From assembly GCF_026151205.1 (NCBI RefSeq), contig NC_087083.1:11220944-11284943 (forward strand): a stretch of 64,000 nt of DNA, written 5' to 3'. The notes beneath the pieces are model-generated. The model was not told the origin of the DNA and did not search any database. It saw only the letters and a program-made list of their open reading frames with translations. Every line of letters starts with the position of its first letter. Position 1 is the stretch's first letter. The translations under genes and the position numbers were made by a program. Positions 44,105 to 53,700 of the stretch are shown here, one piece after another. Source of the stretch: Bolinopsis microptera. Taxonomy: Eukaryota > Ctenophora > Tentaculata > Lobata > Bolinopsidae.

Positions 44105-45395
44105 TGCGCTTCCTTTTCGGTTTGTATCCAGTTTCGTCCTCGTAATTCCCGTGACTGGTCTCCATGTCTACAGTTCTATAAAGAGAATCACGAAACTTCA
44201 GCCAGGTTTTCCGTTGGCCTCTTTCTGAGAGGAACAGTTCTACGCCATTTTTTCCTGTCCCTTTGTTTATGAATCCACCGAGATTACGATTACACGATGT
44301 AAAGACACGGTTTCGGTATTTTTGTCCTGATCTGAGGTTGCTCACAAAAGTTGACAGCAAGCCATTAAAGGATTCAATCTCCTCGGTCAGACGAGGGTAG
44401 CCAGGGATTGGGATGATCGCTGATAGGCAGAGTTTAGCCGTTGTCGATTCGAGGATGTTGTAGACCATCTGTTTATATTTACCGAAAAGATCGTCAGCAG
44501 AAAGTTTGAGCCAGAATAGGTCTTGAAATCCTGTATGCACGAACACGACATCTGGTTTTGTGTTTCGCACTTTTGATACGAGGCCTCCTTTCGAAATGAT
44601 ATCGTCGACCGAGAAGGCTCGATATGTGCTGATCTCAAAACGACTGCTAAATTTGGTCCCGTCAAATTTGTCGAAAAAATCATCGTGAACAAGGAGACAT
44701 TTTCGGTTCGACCGCTGGGTCGGATGTGATCTTCCTCTTGGTGTTTCTGGGCTGGTCTGGGCATTCTCCTTTGGTGATTTTTGTGCTGGCTCCTTGTGGC
44801 ATAGGTTGTTAGCAGATACGGTTTCTCCATGAGTGCTATTTACTGTTGCCACATGGCTAGTTGGGATAGAAACTCCTGTATTTTCAGTTTGATCTATTCC
44901 TGGAGTCTTATCCTTATCAAGATCGGTTTTCTCGGAGGGGGGCTGTGATCGACTACTTCCTTCTGGTTCATGTTGTCGGCATTGGCCATTGGTATCGTTG
45001 GCTGTTGAAGTTGTGGCTTCTTCCCGGTCCTCCTTCTTGTTTGATGGTTTCCTAGGTCGTTTAGTACCCAGTGGTGATGGGGCTGTCTCACATGAAAGCC
45101 TCGTGTCATGGCTTCCTAGAACCTTGATATTCTGTTGTTTTTTTGTTCTGTCACTGCAGTGATTGCTTGAGGTCTGGTTATGATCTCTTGTCGAGTTGTC
45201 ATGTTTAGGTGGACCTCCTGACTTGCCTCTAGTAGGAGCTAGATGAGCACTAAGGCGCCGAGGGGAGTACAGCTGGTTGTTTTCAAATCTAGCGGAGGAA
45301 CCAGGGATACTAGGAATAGGTATACTCTGCACTTCAACCTCATCCTCAGGAGGGATCATGTACGCAGACTCCTCGATGACTTCACTTTTAGTCAC
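44097..45395 (-). CDS. LINE ORF1 with SGNH-like domain lacking catalytic residues
   Basis: The frame is open from 45395, a GTG directly after an in-frame TAG. The first ATG is codon 13 (MIPPEDEVEVQ). The N-terminal half is hydrophilic, rich in Ser/Thr/Pro/Lys, probably disordered and nucleic-acid binding. The C-terminal ~200 residues resemble an SGNH fold: KCLLVHDDFFDKF where a GDS nucleophile block is expected, DVVFVHTGFQDLFWL for the G-x-N-D block, and KNGVELFLSERG for the D-x-x-H block. Each expected catalytic residue is replaced. The last codons overlap the ORF2 start, which suggests translation by termination-reinitiation. Confidence 0.78.
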   Translation of the reverse strand: MTKSEVIEESAYMIPPEDEVEVQSIPIPSIPGSSARFENNQLYSPRRLSAHLAPTRGKSGGPPKHDNSTRDHNQTSSNHCSDRTKKQQNIKVLGSHDTRLSCETAPSPLGTKRPRKPSNKKEDREEATTSTANDTNGQCRQHEPEGSSRSQPPSEKTDLDKDKTPGIDQTENTGVSIPTSHVATVNSTHGETVSANNLCHKEPAQKSPKENAQTSPETPRGRSHPTQRSNRKCLLVHDDFFDKFDGTKFSSRFEISTYRAFSVDDIISKGGLVSKVRNTKPDVVFVHTGFQDLFWLKLSADDLFGKYKQMVYNILESTTAKLCLSAIIPIPGYPRLTEEIESFNGLLSTFVSNLRSGQKYRNRVFTSCNRNLGGFINKGTGKNGVELFLSERGQRKTWLKFRDSLYRTVDMETSHGNYEDETGYKPKRKRND

Positions 45396-45528
45396 GTGCT
45401 ATACATATTATCGATCCTTAGACATCATACTATTGTGTCCAATTAGCGGTTAGGTCTCTAAACTCGTAGCAGAAAACTCGTCTTTTTGCCCGTAAGAGCC
45501 TCTACTATAATAGCCTGGGGTCCTCAGG

Positions 45529-45575
45529 TAAGGGTTAGGGTTAGGGTTGGGATCAGATTAGAGGGTTAGGGTTTT
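45529..45575. repeat. short TTAGGG-like interstitial repeat
   Basis: 'agggttagggttagggttgg' followed by 'gagggttagggtttt'. Orientation is opposite to the CCCTAA block at 37870-37957. Confidence 0.75.
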
Positions 45576-45945
45576 GAAAATTCTTTCAGAACCAGCTAGA
45601 GAATTACGGGTTGAAAAAGTCATGTGACAGTCGAGTGTAGAGTGATTAATCATCATCCCAAAATGACACCGAGAATGAGAATGGTCGCTCGCTTTTCCCA
45701 TTCATTCAAAATTGAATAAATGGAACTGGAAGCAGTACTCAGCAATAATAGTAATAACGATAAGTTGCAATTACACGCCTCTAATTAAATTTTAACATGT
45801 TTTTAAGCATCTGAATATGGTGATTTTTGGGTTTTTAAAAGAATTTTGCAAACGAGTTTGAACGGGGTAAAATGTAATTTGGTCAACGGGAGCCCTAACA
45901 GTAACACTCCCGACTACAAGAATAAATGATCAATACTGCAAAATA
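45576..45945. repeat. degenerate fragments of the H and A modules
   Basis: 'accgagaatgagaatggtcg' and 'ctcgcttttcccattcatt' near 45667-45706 match an H arm. 'ttaacatgtttttaagcat' and following near 45790-45838 match part of module A. This is an old, scrambled copy of the composite at 22787-28545. Confidence 0.7.
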
Positions 45946-46532
45946 TAGGTAGTGCGCCATCGACAGTGAGCCGCGCGTGCCGACAGTAGGATGGTTTTTT
46001 AGCGCTAATTTCGGCCAGCACAATTTTCTTCAAATAAATAGATATTAAGTATCCTTCCCGACTTCCGATTGCAACAAAAATTGGTAAGCTTACTCATAGA
46101 CTTACAAGGAAAGTGTCCGAAAAGTTTAAAGCATATCCAACCATTAGACATTATGTTACAGCTAAAAGCAGCGTATTTTGATCACTATATCAACTCCGAT
46201 ATCCACCAAATTTTTCGGACAGTTGTGAAAGCCCTATTGGAAGGTCTTCGCCAATTTTCAGAATGATCTCATTCAAGGAACTGAAGATATATCCAAATAA
46301 TACGACAAAAATCAACGAATTTGGTCAAATTTGGTCAAATTACGCGAGTTTTACAGCTAATTTTGCTCCAAAAGCCGCGCACCATCAAATATGGCACCTA
46401 GGCGAAACTCACTGATCTTTCCAAAAAAGGTATGACAAATTTAGTATTGTGAAAATTCTCACAGTCTCTAGAAAACAATGGTACAAAAAATTTTAAAATC
46501 CGAGCAAGTTTATTTTTATGGTGCACCCCCTA
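45946..46532. mobile_element. hAT-like MITE, copy 2
   Basis: Ends 'taggtagtgcgccat' and 'ggtgcaccccct' + 'a', homologous throughout to 28818-29512. It is flanked by CAAAATAT on both sides (8 bp when the shared T is included), supporting hAT-type insertion. Confidence 0.75.
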
Positions 46533-46785
46533 CAAAATATGACACGGAAAATATATAAGTATAATGGAAATAAAAGAGGCACAGGGTTTTAAAAACGAAC
46601 AGTTAATTCTGCAATGGGTGCAGCCCTGTCGGGTCAAATTCTTGAGGTGAGGGAACTTATTCTGGGAAGAGAATGACTTCATGAATTAAGTCTGGGGTAG
46701 CTAGATATGGCATCCATAAGAAGCAAGGGCGTCAAATAACTTTAATATGACAGTTTTCCTTATTGACGGTAGCTTCATCTGATCC

Positions 46786-49700
46786 TTATTCAGCTTCATC
46801 TGTGGGTACTTCATGGAACTCCTTTTCCTCCAGCTTCTCAGTCTTCAAAGAGCTTTTTCTGTTGGAAAGAGAATTCAGCAATTCTTGCTTCACATCTGGT
46901 TGAAGTAAAACGAAGAAAATGAAGATGAAAAGACCCTGAAAGAAGAAACATTTAGTCATTACAAAATTGAACAAAGTTATTGGAATTTATTTACTAGAAG
47001 AGCAATAAGAGTTAAGTTATCAAAAATAAAATTTTCTGTTAGTGTCTATGAAAAGCAATTTCAATTGTTGATAAGCGTTTTTATCATATACTTCATATTA
47101 TAAGCGTTAAAAATTGCTTTTTTCATGTATTTTTCAAACAGAAAATTGCAAAATCGCTTATAACCGCATTTCTAAATGTCCATTTAACTGGTTTGTTTAG
47201 TAAGTGTCTAGCAGGTTTGGAAAGCGCACACATTTGTGATTTTTTATGAACAATTATAATCGCTTATAATCGCTTATACTCGGTTTTTTTCCCGGCTGAC
47301 CGCTTTTCCAACACTCATTATATATATATATAATGAGTGCTTTTATATATATATAAAAGCAATTTGGAAGCGTTTACAAACGGTTCTTTAAAAAAAGCGC
47401 CTTTTGACCGCTCATTAACTGATTAATTAAGCGATTATTATCGACTATAAGGAAATTCCACTTCTTGTACGACTACTAGAAGACTTTCTATTTTTTTGTC
47501 TGGAATGTATACCTTGACCACGCATTTAAACCTGCATTCCGTTGGTTAGGATGAAGACCATTTGGACAATCCCCTTCATATGTTTATTGTCGATGTATAA
47601 AAGTGGGGCTGTAATCCAAGTGCAGCCCAGCGAGAGAGCTACTGAGAACACGCTTCTAAGCTGTTTCTGGGGGAGAAGTTTAGTTTAGGAGAACTACTAT
47701 ACCACACTACTATACCACACTACTATATTTATACCACACTACTATACCACACTACTATACCACACTACTATACCACACTACTATACCACACTACTATACC
47801 ACACTACTATACCACACTACTATACCACACTACTATACCACACTTCTATAATACCACACTACTATACCACACTACTATACCACACTACTATACCACACTA
47901 CTATCACTATACCACACTACTATACCACACTACTATACCACACTACTATACCACACTACTTTACCACACTACTATACCACACTACTATACAGCACTACTA
48001 TACCATACTACTATACCACACTACTATACTACACTAATATACCACACTACTATACCACACTACTATACCACACTACTATACCACACTACTATACAACACT
48101 ACTATACCACACTACTATACCACACTACTATACCACACTACTATACCACACTACTATACCATACTACTATACCACACTCATGCTACAATGGCGGAAGCAA
48201 TTAACCAGCTTCATGACTTTCAAAACATGCCAAATCCACACCAGTATTAAAATCTATTAGTCAAAGATAGCCTTAAGTTACCTTAAAATAAGTGTTGGAG
48301 GGTTGGGATAACTTGTTGACCGTGAAGATGATTCCTGCAACTTGACAGAAAGTCCATATATTGTAGCACAAACATAGGTACACTGGCAGGAGCAAAAAGT
48401 AAATCTGAGAATTCTTTCCAAACCAACAACTGAAGATTGTGAGAATTGCCGGGGTTATTTATTAAGCGGGACAAAATTAACAGCGGGAGCCGGGATTATC
48501 AGAATTGATTATTCTATCTCTGATCTCGGCTGATTATTTTATTCCGGAGGTGTTTATAATAACTCTGATGTCATGGAAACACTAAATTGAACGTTATGAT
48601 ATGCCGGGTTATTATTAAGGGGTATATAAAGTTTAACGCACAACTCATCATGCAGATAAGATAATGAATCCTCGAACACTGCCACAACTACATTGATAGT
48701 TGTTATCGTCAAAGACACTCCTGAAAGTTATATTATATTCATCGGATGATGATTAATCACTGTAAACACTGTACACATCCAAATTTTACATTTTTGATTT
48801 AGGCCTTTAAAAACATTTTGCGGTCAAAATAATATTTAGGCCAAATTCTTTAAAAGGCCTAAGGCTAAATGAGTGAATCAAAAATACGGGCTAGAAGATA
48901 AAGTCCTGAGAAGATTTAAAACTTAACCTTGAACCTGAAAATTTCATGGGAAAATTTTGAAAATGAAAATGCCTTAAGCTTTATAAAGTTGGTTTCATTC
49001 AAAAATATTGATATTTGACCAATTCATGAGCCAACATTTAATTTTATCAAATTTGGTGCGTATGTCCAAATATGGGCATATGGTTTTTGGCTTATAACTC
49101 AGTAATTTTATGGGTTTTGAGCAAGGATGTAGCTCAAGTAGCTTAAACTTCTCTCACCTAGTGTTCCGAAAAAAGCTTTCTTGAAGAATTGTCGAGGGTA
49201 GACGCCATACGAGTCTAAAGAATGTACTATCTGTGAAAATTAGATTATTGTATATATTGTAATGAGGACTATGACTCATGCGCGAATAAGCGCACGAACC
49301 TTAAAATATCATTTTAAGTTGAAAAGGTGTGGTTAGTAATTGCCAAGGTGTGGTCAAGTAATTGTCAATGGTAAGATTTAATCACTTAAGGTATGTGGCT
49401 TACTTTCAACCGGAGCCAGTACGCGTCAACTACCATCCACCCAAATGTTGCCAGGTACATCCATTGCATGAGGAAAGTGAAGCTATAACAAGCACGGCTG
49501 TCACGTGGAGTTTCTCCTGGTTTATTTGCATGTGTTAATATAGTGTATTAATCCTTTTCAAACAAAGTTACAACGAATTCTTCATGTAGTGCATCCTGGG
49601 TTTGGACAGGATATGCCCGTTTAAAATATTTCCATCACGTTACATTACATAATTCTCAATAAATGTAATAGATTTGTAGTGTTGTAATTAGTTTATACTA

Positions 49701-50780
49701 TATACATTAATAATAATACACACGTTATTTGTGGATCCACATAGAAATTACAGGGGATAAAATAAGCTAAATCAATAAGCGGACTCACAAGTCACATCTC
49801 GTGTTATCAGGCTTGATGATAAAGCGAGGCACAAGGTAAAACCTTGTGTTCGACAAGAGATAGTAATGGTATTAGCATCAGTGGCGCAAAGTCTGCCCCG
49901 CTGAATATTTTTGGCGTCCCTACATAAATTTTACAGTGCTTTAAAAAACAAAAAAAGGTATTTTTTGGCGCCAGATATTTCGTTAAAGATCTAAAAGTCG
50001 GAGGAAATTGTCCCCTCTGATGAAGCACCCGCCCCGGCTACCCCACCCTCGCTATTACTGCAACCAAAGTGTGCACCTGTTAGTAAGAAGAAGAAGGAAG
50101 CTGTACAAAGACAGGAGGAGAAGCTGGACCGTAGTTTGATGTAGGTAAGTTTCCTCAGAGACCTTGTGGGGGTGAGACTTGTTATCATACTCATTTACAT
50201 GTAACAATGATAAACTCCTATGTTAATTTACATCGCACAAATTTATCAGACTCGGTCGCTTTTCTCATTCATTTACAGTTGTAATAGATTAAGAAGAACT
50301 GTCCGAAGACAGCTGTACTCGGCAATAATGATTCAATAAACATAAGCTAATGGGACACTAACTACCGCCCTTATCCCGAAATACTAGGTATCGACCCTAA
50401 AGCAACCCAAAGAGATTTTTACATCATGTGATTGATGCAATTAATCGAAACTTATTACAATTCGTAAGCCGTGAATAAATGGGAAAAGCGACCGACCGAT
50501 TTCATTCTCGGTATCATTTTGCATCTGCGGACGGTCATTCAAATTGATATCATTTACCTTTGTTTGGGAAAGAGAGACACTGGCAGCTGTCCATTCTACC
50601 CATTTTGGTCAAATTTACTTATATCTAATAAGCATCATAATATTATATAGAATTTGAAGGCACTCACTTGAAAGATATCCATATGATAATGGAAAAAATC
50701 AGGAACACGATTGAAACTGACAAAACGACTTTAGTCAGAAATGATTGGAATGGATTATTGGCCAAATCCGTAAACGGATC
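46786..50780 (-). CDS. adhesion GPCR seven-helix region and tail
   Basis: TM1: SFLTKVVLSVSIVFLIFSII (50780-50668). TM2: SSFSSCLCTASFFFLLTG (50162-50077, donor gtgcac). TM3, with the conserved ECL1 Cys: RACYSFTFLMQ ... ATFGWMVVDAYW (49516-49404). ICL2 exon: 49230-49158. TM4: SLTITTINVVVAVF (48720-48642). ECL2 CWFGK and TM5: 48429-48282. TM6: SVFSVALSLGCTWITAPLLY (47666-47532). TM7: GLFIFIFFVLLQ and a Glu/Lys-rich cytoplasmic tail ending PTDEAE (46935-46786). Cys-Cys pairing (ECL1/ECL2) is preserved. Confidence 0.95.
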
Positions 50781-53700
50781 CTGTGAAAATAAAAATATTA
50801 ACTTAATTTATATTAAAACCTTAATTATCGTTCAACTTTTAAAATAATAACTTTCTAATCCCTTTTTATGAACCATGTACAAATGTTGATTAAAGAAGGT
50901 TAAATCAGACAGTGAGAGGCTGCCGGTTAATTTCTAATTCTCACCATTAAGATAGCGAAAGATGTTAGATGGTGACAAACACATTGAACCCTGCCCCCAC
51001 CAAGTTCCTGAGTGGTACAATTGTCACTCTTCCAACCAACCTCTTCCACATCCCAGTACACGCATCTGGACCTGTTGTCACTGTTCTGGAGATAGGTGTG
51101 ACTATAAACTATAAACTATAAACTATAAACTATAAACTATAAACTATAAACTATAAACTATAAACTATAAACTATAAACTATAAACTATAAACTATAAAC
51201 TATAAACTATAAACTATAAACTATAAACTATAAACTATAAACTATAAACTATAAACTATAAACTATAAACTATAAACTATAAACTATAAACTATAAACTA
51301 TAAACTATAAACTATAAACTATAAACTATAAACTATAAACTATAAACTATAAACTATAAACTATAAACTATAAACTATAAACTATAAACTATAAACTATA
51401 AACTATAAACTATAAACTATAAACTATAAACTATAAACTATAAACTATAAACTATAAACTATAAACTATAAACTATAAACTATAAACTAAGTAAGATTAC
51501 TAACGTAGTTCTTATGAAAGGTAATAGTCACGGGGAGAGCAGAATGATTGGATATCTTGATGCCCACTACAGGAGAGTGGATGATGACGTCACTATTGTG
51601 ATTATCTACTTTAAACCAGCTGTCTTCTCTGTAGTATATTGCTACCATCCAATCTGTCTCTCCCAACAGTGATATCTGGAGTGGAAAAGTGAGCAGTTGG
51701 TAAAATTAAAAATTGTGTTATTATTAAGCTGTTTGCTAAGGTTATACTAATTCTAATTTTAATGACGTAATTGCTTTGAAGAAAAATGTGGAGTTCGGAC
51801 ACATATGTAAGTATGTAATTTATATGGAGTATGAGAACAAATATCTGCTTTACCTTGACATTAGGTCGAGTCCTATCACTGATATCTCCGGTAAAGTCAC
51901 CATCAACACGCTTACTGATGAGAATAGAGAAATGTTCCTGGTGTAAGGTTTCAGATTGCTGGACATATTCAGTGAGTTTTCCTACTAGCTCCTCTGTTAC
52001 CTCTGGGAACCTGCGACCATTATATCCTCATGTAGGGTTAAGAAAAGCTATTTAATTTGAGATGATCAAGAATTGGTTCACTCCTTTCTTGTTGGTGAGA
52101 ATCTTGGACGGCCGAAAGTTTTTGGCCCATCAATAGCTCAACAAAAATGCTGTTTTCTTGACTATAAGAGGTTATATTTTGGTTTTTAAAGCCCCCCCCC
52201 CCCCCCCCCCACCACCCTAATATACATACAATTTAGTCACAAATGACAAATCATAAGGTGGTTCAGCTTAGTAGCTGGCACTCAATTCCGTATACAGCTC
52301 TGTTCCCTTGATAAATGTTATACTCACAATTGCCTAGTGGTAATAGGGACACGTGATGGTACTTCCATCAGTTCTCCCATCCAATCCAACAAAACCTCAA
52401 CCCCCTTCCTATCGTACAGATAGTTCTGAACACGTCTCACCGCCCCGACAACGAGCCGGAAATCATTGTTAGTCATTTTGTCAAATTGCTGGGGAGTTAT
52501 CTGGGACAACGCAGAGGGGTGTGGTGTGGTACCGTTCTGAAATGATATAAAGATATAAGTTGAGGGGTGTGATGTGGTGCTGTTATGAGAGGATATAAAG
52601 ATATATGTCAAGGGGTGTGGTGTGGTGCTGTTATGAGAGGATATAAAGATATATGTCAAGGGGTGTGGTGTGGTACCGTTCTGAAAGGATATAAAGATAT
52701 AAGTTGAGGGGTGTGGTGTGGTACCGTTCTGAAAGGATATAAAGATATATGTTGAGTGGTGTGGTGTGGTACCGTTCTGAAATGATATAAAGATATAAGT
52801 TGAGGGGTGTGGTGTGGTACCGTTCTGAAATGATATAAAGATATAAGTTGAGGGGTGTGGTGTGGTACCGTTCTGAAATGATATAAAGATATATGTTGAG
52901 GGGTGTGGTGTGGTACCGTTCTGAAATGATATAAAGATATAAGTTGAGGGGTGTGGTGTGGTACCGTTCTGAAAGGATATAAAGATCTAAGTTGAGGGGT
53001 GTGGTGTGATACTGTTATGAAAGGATATAAAAATATGAGTTGAGGGGTGTGGTGTGATACCGTTATGAAAGGATATAAAGATCTAAGTTGAGGGGTGTGG
53101 TGTGATACCGTTATGAAAGGATATAAAAATATGAGTTGAGGGGTGTGGTGTGATACCGTTATGAAAGGATATAATAATATGAGTTGAGGGGTGTGGTGTA
53201 ATACCGTTATGAAAGGAAATAGGAAATTGAGAGTTGAAGCACTAACTGTATTAACTATAATATTAATAGTAATAACAGGGGGTACACAGGAGTACTCACA
53301 ATAATATCTGAGAGAGTGTTGTAGATAAGCGTGTTGCAGGAAAAGTTACAGTTCTCAACATCCCACGTGCTGTTAGACGTGCACAGCATCTTAGCGTCTC
53401 CTCCCGGACACCTTTACGAGCGTTTTTAAAATAAAATGTGACATTTTTATATCAAATAAGAATTCAGAGAACAATTTATTGTGTAGCATCAAAACAATCT
53501 GATGTTCCTTGACGGACTTTTTGGTCAAAACAAGCCTGAAAAGTAAAATACCACTTTTTGACTTTACAACTTTATAAAAACGTAGCCTTTTCAGATACGA
53601 TATTAAAATTTTACACACATCTTGAAAAAGATATGATTAAACTTCGTGCTATCACAAGAAATGATTGACTTATAGCCTCTCAACAAAAAAAATTGTGCTT

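Larger units (their letters stand above)
40159..45404 (-). mobile_element. non-LTR retrotransposon on the minus strand, 5' end probably truncated
   Basis: It contains ORF1 (44097-45395) and ORF2 (40478-44104). The 3' end, at the low coordinate, finishes with a tail of about 2.5 copies of 'tttgaaatcc'. It is inserted in TIR transposon copy 3 with a possible 4-bp ACAT duplication. ORF1 is open almost to the 5' junction with no ATG before codon 13, so the 5' end may be missing. 40159-40477 is the 3' untranslated region. Confidence 0.9.
39395..45507 (+). mobile_element. TIR transposon copy 3, interrupted by a LINE
   Basis: 39395-40158 and 45405-45507 align nearly perfectly with copy 2. The two halves join at 'cttcttaacat' / 'attatcgatcc', exactly as in the intact copy. 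Target duplication in the host repeat is ambiguous. A 5-bp ATAAT reading gives perfectly symmetrical ends, while a TA reading fits all three copies. Confidence 0.92.
39341..45527 (-). mobile_element. short ~80-bp repeat split by nested insertions
   Basis: The left part 'actgggccgcgctcagcctg' to 'gttaatgaacataa' (39341-39394) and the right part 'taatagcctggggtcctcag' (45508-45527) reconstitute the same short repeat seen uninterrupted at 4902-4984, here in reverse. The insertion in its centre is the TIR transposon, itself carrying a LINE. Confidence 0.8.

Noticed and set aside
49991-50194. Plus-strand Lys/Glu-rich frame (SKKKKEAVQRQEEKLDRSL) as a gene
   Set aside because: The minus strand here encodes TM2 of the adhesion GPCR with splice sites and phases matching both neighbours. 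The plus frame is its complement.
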